Assembly (NCBI GenBank): GCA_021771025.1
Contig: JAETPW010000003.1
Coordinates: 72,279-136,278 of the forward strand
Reading direction: 5' to 3'
Length of the DNA stretch: 64,000 nucleotides
From: Clostridiaceae bacterium
Lineage (GTDB): Bacteria > Bacillota > Clostridia > TANB77 > CAG-508
Shown here piece by piece: positions 29,446 through 41,354 of this stretch; positions within the stretch are counted from its first letter, which is position 1; each line of letters opens with the position of its first letter. The notes below the pieces were generated by a model. That model ran no database searches. It was not told the DNA's origin and saw only the letters and a program-made list of their open reading frames with translations. The translations under genes were made by a program, and so were the position numbers.

Positions 29446-31056
29446 ATGAACACAAAGTACATATTTGTCACAGGAGGAGTTGTCTCGGGATTAGGAAAAG
29501 GAATCACAGCAGCTTCCTTAGGAAGATTATTAAAAAATAGAGGATATCGCGTAACCATTCAAAAATTTGACCCCTATATTAACGTCGATCCCGGAACCAT
29601 GAACCCTTATGAGCATGGAGAAGTATTTGTTACTGATGACGGAGCAGAAACTGACCTAGACTTAGGACACTACGAAAGATTTATTAATGAAAATTTAACC
29701 CAAAATTCAAGCGTAACGATGGGAAAAATATACTTAAACGTACTAGAAAAAGAAAGAAAAGGAGATTACTTAGGAAAAACGGTTCAAGTAATCCCTCATA
29801 TTACCAACGAAATCAAAGAAAAAATTTATGGGTTTGAAGATACCGACATGGATATTGTCATCACAGAAGTAGGAGGAACAGTAGGAGACATTGAAGGATT
29901 ATCTATCTTAGAAGCCATCAGACAAGTAGGACTTGAAAAAAATCCCGAAGATGTTCTCTACATTCACGTTACCTTACTACCATATGTATTTGGTTCAAAC
30001 GAAATCAAATCAAAACCAACGCAACATTCCGTAAAAGAACTTCAAAGTCTAGGAATTACACCAGACATTTTAGTATGCCGTACAGAACAAGACATACCAG
30101 ATAATATCCGTGAAAAATTATCTCTATTCTGTAACGTAAGAAAAACTAGTGTCATTCAAAATAAAACGGCAGACTGTTTATATGCAGTTCCTCTCATGCT
30201 AGAAAGAGAAGGACTAGCGAGAGAAGTATGTAATCACCTAAAATTAGACAGTTATGTTCCTGATAATTCAAAATGGGAAAAAATGATTGATGATATACGA
30301 AACATTGATAAAGATACATCAGTCACTATTGGAATAGTAGGAAAATACACTAAACTAGAAGATGCCTACATATCAGTCATGGAAAGCATTCGTCATGCAG
30401 GATTTGCCAATCACATAAATACCCAAATTAAATTAATCGACTCAGAAACGATTACCAAAGATAATGTATCCGATAAATTAAAAGAATTAGATGGAATTAT
30501 TGTACCAGGCGGATTTGGTAGCCGAGGAATTGAAGGAATGATAGAAACCATTCGTTTTGCTAGAGAAAATAAAGTACCATTCTTAGGAATCTGTTTAGGT
30601 ATGCAAATGACTGTAGTCGAGTACGCCAGAAATGTATTAGGGCTAGCCGATGCTAACTCAGCTGAATTCAGTGATACCACAGAAAATCCAGTCATTCATA
30701 TCATGGAAGACCAAAAGCAAATTGACCAAAAGGGAGGAACAATGAGATTAGGTGCCTATCCATGTCTATTAAAAAAAGACAGTTTAGCAGAAAAAATCTA
30801 TGAACAAGAAGAAATATCAGAAAGACATCGCCACCGCTTTGAATACAACAATGAATACAAAGAACGCTTAGAAAAAGCAGGACTAAGGTGTTCAGGAAGT
30901 TCACCAGACGGTAAATTAGTAGAAATAGTAGAATTAAGTGAGAATGAACATCCATACTTTATTGCTGGGCAATTCCATCCAGAATTAAAATCTAGACCAA
31001 ATAGGCCAGCACCATTATTTATTAGTTTAGTAAAAAAAGCCAAAGAATTAAAATAA
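29446..31056 (+). CDS. pyrG: CTP synthase
   Basis: [17 protein letters not shown]; amidotransferase motif [10 protein letters not shown]. Confidence 0.97.
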   Translation: MNTKYIFVTGGVVSGLGKGITAASLGRLLKNRGYRVTIQKFDPYINVDPGTMNPYEHGEVFVTDDGAETDLDLGHYERFINENLTQNSSVTMGKIYLNVLEKERKGDYLGKTVQVIPHITNEIKEKIYGFEDTDMDIVITEVGGTVGDIEGLSILEAIRQVGLEKNPEDVLYIHVTLLPYVFGSNEIKSKPTQHSVKELQSLGITPDILVCRTEQDIPDNIREKLSLFCNVRKTSVIQNKTADCLYAVPLMLEREGLAREVCNHLKLDSYVPDNSKWEKMIDDIRNIDKDTSVTIGIVGKYTKLEDAYISVMESIRHAGFANHINTQIKLIDSETITKDNVSDKLKELDGIIVPGGFGSRGIEGMIETIRFARENKVPFLGICLGMQMTVVEYARNVLGLADANSAEFSDTTENPVIHIMEDQKQIDQKGGTMRLGAYPCLLKKDSLAEKIYEQEEISERHRHRFEYNNEYKERLEKAGLRCSGSSPDGKLVEIVELSENEHPYFIAGQFHPELKSRPNRPAPLFISLVKKAKELK

Positions 31057-31211
31057 AAGATAAAACAGAGGTGTGCCATATAATAATATATGACACATTT
31101 CTATTATGATAAGATCATCTAATAAAACTAGAAAATAATGTATTTTAAATATTATGTAAATATGATATAAATTAATATAAGTAAATCAAAAGATAAATAG
31201 GAGGATTTTTT

Positions 31212-31670
31212 ATGAATTACAGAAGTATTTATAGCGTAGACCAAAAAGGAGAAGAGCATTTAACATTTTTTGATCAAGCCACCCGGTTAAGAATCCGTGA
31301 GATAGAGGAATCAGATGCATATAACTGGACAAATAAAATGAAAAAAGGGTTTAAATCAGAAAAAGAGAAAAAAGAATATGTAAAAAAGGTAAAAATGGCA
31401 ATAACGTTAAGCAAAAATGAAGATGAATTAAAAAAAGTGCTGGTAGAAACAAAGACAGGAAAAGTTCTTGCTAATGCGGACATCAAATGTTTATGCGATG
31501 AAGATTGTACCTCGGAAGTAACAATATATGTGGCGAAAGACATACATGATGAAAACACAAAAAGAAGAATAATTACAGCAATACGAAACTTATGCCTATA
31601 TGCCAATATGTGCGATCAACTCTTTTTAGTAAATGTAACAAATGAACAAGATAAAAAACAACTAATATAA
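31212..31670 (+). CDS. Hypothetical protein, possibly GNAT-like
   Basis: RBS aggaggatttttt; weak GNAT-like layout (LRIREIEESDA ... VTIYVAKDIHDENTKRRII). Confidence 0.4.
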   Translation: MNYRSIYSVDQKGEEHLTFFDQATRLRIREIEESDAYNWTNKMKKGFKSEKEKKEYVKKVKMAITLSKNEDELKKVLVETKTGKVLANADIKCLCDEDCTSEVTIYVAKDIHDENTKRRIITAIRNLCLYANMCDQLFLVNVTNEQDKKQLI

Positions 31671-31689
31671 TGTAAAAAATAAAAAATCA

Positions 31690-31719
31690 AAAAAGGGCTC
31701 CATTATGGAGCCTTTTTCA
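31690..31719 (+). terminator. Rho-independent terminator
   Basis: aaaagggctccattatggagccttttt. Confidence 0.8.
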
Positions 31720-31878
31720 TAAGGGTAATAAGATTTAACAGTATAGTTATTACTAATTACATTAAGAAATAATAAAATAATAATAGATAAAAATTGAGAC
31801 AAAATAAATACCATACGAATCTAATAAATGAATCGAACTATATGTACATATAAAGATTTAAAAAAGGCGGAGGAAAAC

Positions 31879-32415
31879 ATGGAAGAATTAGTCATAGCAG
31901 CAAAAGAAGGAGACAACGAGGCATTTCTTGAACTAATTGTTGGTTTAGAACAAGATTTATACAAAATAGCCAAAGCAAGATTTTCTTGTGAAGAAGATGT
32001 AGAAGACGCTGTACAGGAAACCATTTTACAAGCATTAAAGTCAATCAAAAAAGTAAAGCAACCACAATACTTTAAGACGTGGATTATTAGAATATTGATT
32101 AACAAATGCAACAAAATGTATCAAAAAAAATTAAACCATAAAGAATATAACGAAGAAATAAATGCAACCAACAATGCCTATACAGAAGACAATAAAATAA
32201 TTGGAAAAATGGATTTCTACTTATTAATTAAAGACCTAAGTTATAAAGAAAGAATTACTATGATTCTATTTTACGTAGAAAACCTAACGACTAAAGATAT
32301 CAGTAAAATCTTAAAAGAATCAGAAAGTACGATTCGAAATAGAATTTCAAGAGCAAGAGCAAAAATTAAGAAAATTTATGAAGAAAAAGGAGTATTCGAT
32401 GAAAGATATAGATAG
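31879..32415 (+). CDS. ECF-family RNA polymerase sigma factor
   Basis: Sigma-70 region 2 (EDVEDAVQETILQALKSI...FKTWIIRILINKCNK) and region 4 (LTTKDISKILKESESTIRNRISRARAKIKK); ATG at 31879 after ggcggagg. Confidence 0.9.
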   Translation: MEELVIAAKEGDNEAFLELIVGLEQDLYKIAKARFSCEEDVEDAVQETILQALKSIKKVKQPQYFKTWIIRILINKCNKMYQKKLNHKEYNEEINATNNAYTEDNKIIGKMDFYLLIKDLSYKERITMILFYVENLTTKDISKILKESESTIRNRISRARAKIKKIYEEKGVFDERYR

Positions 32416-33586
32416 TCAGATCAAAAAGGATTTATCCGCTGATTTGCCGTTACCTGAAAGTTTTACGAATATGGTAAGAAATACAGTAAAAAGTCAAAAG
32501 AGTAAAAAACAAAAAAAGAAAGTTATCATCCTAAAAACAATGGCGGCAGCCTGTGCATGTTTACTGATAACAACCTCCATAGTATTTGCTAAAGATATTA
32601 CTAAATTTATCAATAAATTTTGGAAAGAAAACAAAGGAATAGACACAGCAATTGAAAATGGATATATTCATCAACCTAATATGGAATATAGCGAATCAAA
32701 TGGCACAAAATTAAAAGTAAATGAATTTTTAATGGATGATAATAATTTATGCTTAACTTTTTCGCTAAAGCCAAAAGAAGGAATAAACCTTAATAACATT
32801 CAAAAAATAGACTTTTCCGATATGATCATTACTGATGAAAATAAACATATTTTATACTGTGAAGACAAAGATACATTTGAAGAATACTGTAAAAAAAATC
32901 AACTAGATAATGTTTGGAAAATAGAAAGTGAAACAAATATTAATTCCGGTTCTAATTGGTTTATTCCATCAAGAAGTGAAGAGGATATACAATTAGTTTA
33001 TAATTTATATGCTAATCAATTTCCTCAAAGCAAAAAAATCACTATTCATATGACCCAAATAGTTCTTTTTTTACAAGAAGATAAGTCAGAAGAAAATATA
33101 ACGTTAACTGGAGAATGGGAACTAACCATAGATGTACCTAAAGAATTTTATCAAAGCGAAAAAATAGTTTACCAAGTAAAAGAATGCAATTATCCAAACA
33201 TAAAGTCAAGCAAAATAACCGTTTCTGAAACAAATACAAAATTTGAAATGGAAATAGAAGAAAAAGCTGAGTTACCTTATGAAATGACAGATGATGAAGA
33301 GACAAAAGAAAGAAAAATAAACGAATATATCGAAAAACAGAATCAAGAGAGTTTTGAAGACTATAAAAACAGGAAAAAATTCAAAAATGAATACATAGAA
33401 AATGAAAAAGGGGAAGAATTCTATTCAACAAGTAGTTCAATGGAAAATAGTGGTTACAGCAACAATAATAAAGGAGTAAAATATTGGCAAACATTTACAT
33501 TAACAAAATATCAAGTAACTGATGAATTAATAGTACATATTACTTACCAAGGAGATGAAATAATCATAAAAGCAGTAAAAGAGTAA
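32399..33586 (+). CDS. DUF4179-type anti-sigma/membrane protein
   Basis: Overlaps the sigma gene; cytoplasmic N-terminus, one TM (MAAACACLLITTSIVFA), large extracellular part. Confidence 0.75.
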   Translation: MKDIDSQIKKDLSADLPLPESFTNMVRNTVKSQKSKKQKKKVIILKTMAAACACLLITTSIVFAKDITKFINKFWKENKGIDTAIENGYIHQPNMEYSESNGTKLKVNEFLMDDNNLCLTFSLKPKEGINLNNIQKIDFSDMIITDENKHILYCEDKDTFEEYCKKNQLDNVWKIESETNINSGSNWFIPSRSEEDIQLVYNLYANQFPQSKKITIHMTQIVLFLQEDKSEENITLTGEWELTIDVPKEFYQSEKIVYQVKECNYPNIKSSKITVSETNTKFEMEIEEKAELPYEMTDDEETKERKINEYIEKQNQESFEDYKNRKKFKNEYIENEKGEEFYSTSSSMENSGYSNNNKGVKYWQTFTLTKYQVTDELIVHITYQGDEIIIKAVKE

Positions 33587-33752
33587 AAAGGTAAAGAAAA
33601 TTACCTTTTACACCTTTTACGCTAATTTTTAACAAAAATGATACAATTATACAAATTTTGAAAGTAACATTAAGATTAAGAATAATACTTAAGTTTTCAT
33701 GGTATTATTGTTAATAAAGGTTAGGGATTAGTTATCAACAGGAGGAAAACAA

Positions 33753-33998
33753 ATGAAAAAACACAAAAAATTAATGTTACTAGTAACGTTATCGTTAGTT
33801 TGTTCGTTATTTGTTACGTCAACAGTATTTGCATCGAATGTAATCACACCAGGAGTAGGACAACAAGGAGGAGACTTTACCTTCTCTAACGATAATTGGA
33901 CACCAGTGAAGACAATCAATGGTGGAGGATATGCCGACGAATTCTGGATCAATGGATGGTTCCAAAAGGCAGACAACTATAATGGTCTTGTCAAATGA
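33753..33998 (+). CDS. Short secreted protein (signal peptide plus ~55 aa), possibly truncated
   Basis: RBS aggaggaaaac; MKKHKKLMLLVTLSLVCSLFVTSTVFA-SN signal peptide; 3' end overlaps the convergent gene. Confidence 0.6.
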   Translation: MKKHKKLMLLVTLSLVCSLFVTSTVFASNVITPGVGQQGGDFTFSNDNWTPVKTINGGGYADEFWINGWFQKADNYNGLVK

Positions 33999-34603
33999 TA
34001 TTTTTTGGAAAGAATCGGATAAATCTCTTTATTCAAATTAATGTCAAATCGATCGGTTTTATAATACGAATGATAGATACATTCACTTAAATATTTAGTT
34101 CCTACATAAGAAAAATTATAGTGCAAAGTTGTTAATTCCTTAGTAATCAAATTTTTAATCACATCGGTACTTTTTTCTTGTTTTTTCTCCAATAATAAAT
34201 CACTTAACGTTTTGAGTAAACATTCGGCTCCCGCAACCTTAGAATGATAAGCATATACACAAGGATGATGAATAATTTCTGCCAATAAATTCATATGAGA
34301 AGTAAGCACAATAACTGAGGGAGAAAAATCACCTCCTTGATTACGAATATAGTCAAGAATTTCAAGACCAGAAACATCTGGCAACTTTAAATCTAAAATA
34401 AGAATATCAATTACATTATCTGCTAAAACACTTAACGCCTCCTTACCAGTAGTCAGCATACCACATAATCGAATATCAGCAATATTTTTAGCAATACTGT
34501 TAGCCAAAAAATGGGATTGAACTAAATCATCTTCTACGATCAATAAATTGTACATAACATCACTCCTTTTCTCATTAGAGGCAAAAAAGTCGAAAAATGT
34601 CAC
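33977..34603 (-). CDS. Response regulator with truncated Spo0A-like C-terminal domain
   Basis: Receiver domain (LLIVEDD, DILILDLKLPDVSGLE, VLTS); C-terminus KYLSECIYHSYYKTDRFDINLNKEIYPILSKKYHLT resembles Spo0A_C but ends before the recognition helix. Confidence 0.75.
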   Translation of the reverse strand: MTFFDFFASNEKRSDVMYNLLIVEDDLVQSHFLANSIAKNIADIRLCGMLTTGKEALSVLADNVIDILILDLKLPDVSGLEILDYIRNQGGDFSPSVIVLTSHMNLLAEIIHHPCVYAYHSKVAGAECLLKTLSDLLLEKKQEKSTDVIKNLITKELTTLHYNFSYVGTKYLSECIYHSYYKTDRFDINLNKEIYPILSKKYHLTRPL

Positions 34604-34714
34604 ATGATTTTAACTTTTTTTTGAAAAAAAGTTAAAATAGAGTAAAGGGAATAAAATGAAAGTAGATGAATAAAATAGTTATGTGAAAATTTTGTGAATT
34701 TTACCAAAAAGCTA

Positions 34715-34741
34715 TTGACTTTTTCTGACTTTGGGTATAAA
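34715..34741 (+). promoter_or_regulatory. groESL promoter
   Basis: TTGACT - 15 nt - TATAAA. Confidence 0.6.
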
Positions 34742-34744
34742 TTA

Positions 34745-34771
34745 TTAGCAGTCAAACAAAAAGAGTGCTAA
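34745..34771. promoter_or_regulatory. CIRCE element (HrcA operator)
   Basis: TTAGCAGTC-N9-GAGTGCTAA, one mismatch to TTAGCACTC-N9-GAGTGCTAA. Confidence 0.9.
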
Positions 34772-35089
<318 letters not shown>

Positions 35090-35148
35090 AATAGCCCAAA
35101 CAGAAATGTCCACAAAAGGACAAAACCAAAAAAGAAAGGATTTGATAA

Positions 35149-36783
<1,635 letters not shown>

Positions 36784-36793
36784 TAAAAGGAGA

Positions 36794-36831
36794 AGAAGGT
36801 ATTCAAAAGAGATTGAGTACCTTCTTTTTTT
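36794..36831 (+). terminator. groESL terminator
   Basis: agaaggta ... taccttcttttttt. Confidence 0.8.
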
Positions 36832-37138
36832 GAGTCAGTAAGTTATCATAAACTTGACTAAACAACAATACAAGATAAAAAAAAGAAGGATTAATCATTC
36901 TAATAGGAATTAATTTACAAAAATCAAAATGAAAACCACAAATCTCGGAAAACTAGGTATGGAAAAGAAAAAGAAGGAATGATATATTGACAAAGAAAAG
37001 TATAATACTAAAAAAACAATAATATCCATATTAAAAAAAGAGAAATCAAACTATTGCTAGAAAAATAATGAATAAAACAAGCCAAAAGGAACAAAATATA
37101 AGAAAAATGGAAAAAAGCAAAAGAGGAGGATAATTATA

Positions 37139-38512
37139 GTGAACGGTACAAAAAATGAAGCAAAAATGAAAAAGATAAAAGAATATAAAATGGATAGAGG
37201 TATTACACTAATTGCCCTAGTAATCTCCATTATTGTTTTATTAATTCTAGCAGGGGTAACAATAGCAGCATTAACAGGGCAAAATGGAATACTAAGCAAC
37301 GCTACAAAATCAAAAGAAGCAAACGAAAAAGGAAACGAACTAGACCTAGTAAAATTAGCCACATCAGCTTCACTAATTGATAGTCAAGGGCAAGCCATAT
37401 CGTTAGCCGATTTACAAAACAACTTAAGCAAACAAAACAGTAATGCCATAGCAAGCCAAGAGGGAGAAGGATTTATCGTAAAATTTAATGACTCAGGAAG
37501 AGAATATAAAGTAGACAAATATGGAAACGTACAAGAAACAGCAGGAGGATCAGGAAATTTACCATCAACTCTTGATACAACACCATTCTTACCAGACGGA
37601 TTCACCCAAAAAGAAGGAACGAATCTAGACAATGGACTAACCATAACCGACGGAACCAATAGTTATGTATGGGTAGAAGTACCAAAAAGTATTTATACCA
37701 CAGCAACATCAGAAACAGACTATACCAATATAGAAGTCGATATGAAAACATATACTGCAGATTATAAAAGTGATACGTATAAAGACGAATATTATTCAGA
37801 TGAAACAACAGGGCTAACACAAGCAGAATATAACAGTTTAAAACAATCCATGTTAACTAGTGTATATAAGAATGGAGGATTTTGGATCAGTCAATATGAA
37901 ATAGGAACAGACATACTAAGGACAAGTAGTTCAGCACCATTAACAACTCCAAAAAGTCAAGAGGGATTATACCCCTATAACTATGTAACCTGTACGCAAG
38001 CACAAGAATTAGCAGAGCAAATGAATCCCAATAGTAGTAAATACAAAAGTAGTTTATTGTTTGGAGTACAATGGGATTTAACTTGTAAGTTCTTAGAAAC
38101 GAAAGCAACGAATTTAGGGGAAACGCAAGATGTAAGAAAAAATGTTATAAAAAGTGATAGTACAACATGGGGAAACTACTATAAAGCAACATTTGAAATA
38201 ACCAAGGGAAAATACTCAAGCAATAGTGGTAGTAGTTATACAGATGTAAATGGAACTTATACAAAACCGAATTCAAGTGTATTATTAACAACAGGAGCAA
38301 CAGAAAGAAACAGTAGCATGAATATCTATGATTTCGCTGGAAATGAATGGGAATGGACTTTAGAATATTATACCAGCAACATCAACTATCCTTGCATTAA
38401 TCGAGGTGGCTATTTCTTCAGCAGTGGAACCGTCTTTCCGGCCAGCAGTCGTAACAACAATTCGGATCCTTATAGTAGCGGCGACATTACGTTGCGTACG
38501 GCTTTATATTAG
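37139..38512 (+). CDS. Prepilin-like protein with C-terminal FGE/C-type-lectin-like domain; candidate DGR target
   Basis: RGITLIALVISIIVLLILAGVTIAAL class III-like prepilin N-terminus; FAGNEWEWTLEYY...CINRGGYFFSSG...LRTALY C-terminus; GTG start with RBS agaggaggata. Confidence 0.8.
   Translation: MNGTKNEAKMKKIKEYKMDRGITLIALVISIIVLLILAGVTIAALTGQNGILSNATKSKEANEKGNELDLVKLATSASLIDSQGQAISLADLQNNLSKQNSNAIASQEGEGFIVKFNDSGREYKVDKYGNVQETAGGSGNLPSTLDTTPFLPDGFTQKEGTNLDNGLTITDGTNSYVWVEVPKSIYTTATSETDYTNIEVDMKTYTADYKSDTYKDEYYSDETTGLTQAEYNSLKQSMLTSVYKNGGFWISQYEIGTDILRTSSSAPLTTPKSQEGLYPYNYVTCTQAQELAEQMNPNSSKYKSSLLFGVQWDLTCKFLETKATNLGETQDVRKNVIKSDSTTWGNYYKATFEITKGKYSSNSGSSYTDVNGTYTKPNSSVLLTTGATERNSSMNIYDFAGNEWEWTLEYYTSNINYPCINRGGYFFSSGTVFPASSRNNNSDPYSSGDITLRTALY
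38385..38512 (+). other. Candidate DGR variable region (VR)
   Basis: 3' terminal coding segment with marked codon/GC shift and many NNC codons (TTC TTC AGC ACC GTC GCC AGC AAC AAC AGC GGC GAC), ending ATTACGTTGCGTACGGCTTTATATTAG. Confidence 0.6.
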
Positions 38513-38535
38513 TAAAAATGAGGAGTGTTAAATAT

Positions 38536-38587
38536 AACTGTGCAAATTCAAAATTTAATTTTTGAATTTATACAGTTAATTTTTTTG
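38536..38587 (+). terminator. Rho-independent terminator hairpin downstream of candidate VR
   Basis: actgt gc aaattcaaa atttaatt tttgaattt at acagt followed by a T-run. Confidence 0.75.
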
Positions 38588-38734
38588 ATGGGAAGTAGAG
38601 AAATAAAGAAAGTAAATAGTAACTGTCGCCACAATATTCGAAAAATTCCTCCCAAAAACAATTGCAATTTCCCAAAAACTATGATAGAATAACCAAGAAA
38701 TAAAAAAAGACAAACCATAGGGAGGAATACACAA

Positions 38735-38983
38735 ATGGAAATCGCAAAAACAGTATTAGCCATTATCTACTTCATCAACATTATAGCCATAGTAATACTA
38801 GCTCTTATCCAAACCAAGGAAGACTCAGGGCTATCATCAACCTTAACCGGTTCCTCAACCGACAATTTTTATGAAAAAAATAAAGGAAGAACCAAAGAAG
38901 GAAAACAAAAAAGATGGACGATCATATTATCCATAACCTTTGCAATCTTAACCATAGCACTAGGAATCTTATGGATGGCATAG
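38735..38983 (+). CDS. secG: Preprotein translocase subunit SecG
   Basis: Two TMs with QTKEDSGLSSTLTGSS loop; upstream of rnr. Confidence 0.9.
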   Translation: MEIAKTVLAIIYFINIIAIVILALIQTKEDSGLSSTLTGSSTDNFYEKNKGRTKEGKQKRWTIILSITFAILTIALGILWMA

Positions 38984-38992
38984 AAACAAGAA

Positions 38993-39027
38993 AAGGAGCA
39001 AGTTATCAACTAACTAGCTCTTTTTTG
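38993..39027 (+). terminator. Rho-independent terminator
   Basis: gagcaagttatcaactaactagctctttttt. Confidence 0.75.
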
Positions 39028-39044
39028 AAGTAGAAGAGAAAAAA

Positions 39045-39175
39045 GGGTAGGGAAATGTGGGGACGCCCTTTTCTTCCCTATATACTAAAAGATATAAAAA
39101 ATAAATAAATAAATAGGAAAGTAGATAGGGAAAAAAAGGGCGTCCCTACATTTCCCTACCCCTTTTTTCCCTACC
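39045..39175. repeat. Inverted pair of family C repeats (large palindrome)
   Basis: gggtagggaaatgtggggacgcccttttcttccctata ... tagggaaaaaaagggcgtccctacatttccctaccc. Confidence 0.8.
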
Positions 39176-39196
39176 TTTCCTATTAGGAGGATTTAA

Positions 39197-41320
39197 ATGA
39201 ATAAGAAAGAAGAAATTATTTTAGCGGTAATGAAAGATGATGATTATGTGCCGATGAAGGCCAAAGAGTTGGCCATGATTTTAGGTGTACCAAAAAAAGA
39301 ATATCAAGATTTTTTATCTATTTTAAGTGAATTGGAAATGGAGTTTAAAATAGGAAAAAACAGAAAGAATCGTTATCGCGTAATAGAACAAAATTATCAT
39401 GAGGGAATCTATCGTAAACACCAAAAAGGATTCGGATTTGTGAAATTAGACGGGCAAGAAGAGGAAGTGTATATTGCTAAAGAAAATGCGAACAATGCTT
39501 TAAATGGAGATCGAGTGTTAATTGAAATTCTAGAAGAAAAAAATAAAGTAAAAAAAGCAGAGGGAATCATTAAAAGAATCATTAAACACGAGAAAGATAC
39601 TTTGGTGGGGACTTTTGAAAATCATAAAGATTTTGGTTTTGTTGTTCCTGATGATAAAAATTTTGGTACAGATGTTTTTATCTCTAAAGCCAACTTTGGA
39701 AAGGCCAGAAACGGTCATAAAGTGTTAGTGAAAATTACCCAGTATCCATTAAAAGGGAAAAAAGCAGAAGGAAAAATCATAGAAGTGTTAGGTCCACCAA
39801 ATGAGGCAGGAATTGACATGTTATCTTTGATCAAAGAATACGATTTACCGTATCGTTTTCCTGAACCAGTGGTAGAAGAAGCTAAACGATGTGGAAATAA
39901 AGTAGATAAAAAAGACATTCCTAATCGAGTAGATTTACGTGATGATATGATCTTTACCATTGATGGGGAAGATGCCAAAGATTTAGATGATGCAGTAAGA
40001 GTAAGTAAGTTAGAAAATGGAAACTATCGTTTAGATGTACACATTGCCGATGTGAGTTACTATGTCACAGAAGGAAGTTTACTTGACCAAGAGGCATTAC
40101 TTAGAGGAACCAGTATCTATTTACTAGGAAGAGTTATTCCCATGCTCCCACGTGAACTATCGAATGGAATCTGTAGTTTAAACGCAGGAGAAGATCGATT
40201 TACTCTGTCCTGTAGTATGGAAATCGACGAAAAAGGAAAAGTTATCGGAAGTGAAGTATATAAAGCCATAATTAACGTAACCGAAAGAATGAATTATCAT
40301 GATGTACAAAAAATAATTGACCATTCTGACCCAGAGGTCATGAAACGTTATGAACCATACCAAGAACAGTTTGAATTAATGGAAGAATTAGCCCAAATCT
40401 TAAAACAAAAAAGACAAGAACAAGGCTACTTAAACTTAGACATTCCCGAAAGCAAAATTGAGTTAGACGATAATGGAAAAGTAATCAATATTGGAAAATA
40501 CGAAACAACCTTTGCCAATGAAATCATCGAACAATTCATGCTAATAGCCAATGAAACGATTGCCGAAAAATTTTATTGGTTAGAGGCACCATTTATCTAC
40601 CGTGTTCATGAAGAACCAGACATCGACAAAGTAAAAGAACTAAATAAATTTTTATGGAACTTTGGTTACAAAATAAAAATCACCAACAACAAAGTACACC
40701 CAACGGAATTTGCCAAAATTCTAGAAGAAATAAAAGGGAAACCAGAAGAAAAAGTAGTAGCCAACTTAATTTTAAGAACCCTAAAAGTTGCACGCTACGA
40801 AGCAGAAGACAAAGGTCACTTTGGCATTGCCAGCAATCACTACTGCCACTTTACATCGCCAATTAGAAGATACCCAGACTTATATATTCACCGCATAATA
40901 TCGGAATACCTAAAAAAACACTATGAAGTAAAAGAAGAATGGAAAATGCAGAACCTAGAAATCGCCGAGCAAAGAGCATACCAAAGTTCAGAACGAGAAA
41001 AAATAGCCACAAAAGTAGAACGAGAAAGTGAAGACTTAAAGAAAGCAGAATACATGGAAGGGAAAATAGGAGAAATTTATGAAGGAATTATCTCATCTGT
41101 TACCCAATTTGGAATTTTTGTGGAACTAGAAAATACAGTAGAAGGGTTAATTCGATTCGACCATTTAGGAGACGAATATTTTGAATATGACGAGGAACAC
41201 AAAAGACTAGTGGGAGAGAAATCAAACAAGACCTACCAGATTGGAGATAAAATAACAATTCGCGTAATTTCAGCAAGTAAAATGTTGAGGCAAGTTGACT
41301 TTGAATTAGTACATGAATAG
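39197..41320 (+). CDS. rnr: Ribonuclease R
   Basis: RNB motif DLRDDMIFTIDGEDAKDLDDAV; cold-shock and S1 domains. Confidence 0.96.
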   Translation: MNKKEEIILAVMKDDDYVPMKAKELAMILGVPKKEYQDFLSILSELEMEFKIGKNRKNRYRVIEQNYHEGIYRKHQKGFGFVKLDGQEEEVYIAKENANNALNGDRVLIEILEEKNKVKKAEGIIKRIIKHEKDTLVGTFENHKDFGFVVPDDKNFGTDVFISKANFGKARNGHKVLVKITQYPLKGKKAEGKIIEVLGPPNEAGIDMLSLIKEYDLPYRFPEPVVEEAKRCGNKVDKKDIPNRVDLRDDMIFTIDGEDAKDLDDAVRVSKLENGNYRLDVHIADVSYYVTEGSLLDQEALLRGTSIYLLGRVIPMLPRELSNGICSLNAGEDRFTLSCSMEIDEKGKVIGSEVYKAIINVTERMNYHDVQKIIDHSDPEVMKRYEPYQEQFELMEELAQILKQKRQEQGYLNLDIPESKIELDDNGKVINIGKYETTFANEIIEQFMLIANETIAEKFYWLEAPFIYRVHEEPDIDKVKELNKFLWNFGYKIKITNNKVHPTEFAKILEEIKGKPEEKVVANLILRTLKVARYEAEDKGHFGIASNHYCHFTSPIRRYPDLYIHRIISEYLKKHYEVKEEWKMQNLEIAEQRAYQSSEREKIATKVERESEDLKKAEYMEGKIGEIYEGIISSVTQFGIFVELENTVEGLIRFDHLGDEYFEYDEEHKRLVGEKSNKTYQIGDKITIRVISASKMLRQVDFELVHE

Positions 41321-41354
41321 ATGGCTTTATATGAATTAGGTTACTAAATTTAGG

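Noticed and set aside
40654-40866. 70-aa alternate-frame ORF inside rnr
   Set aside because: Out-of-frame reading of a strongly conserved gene.
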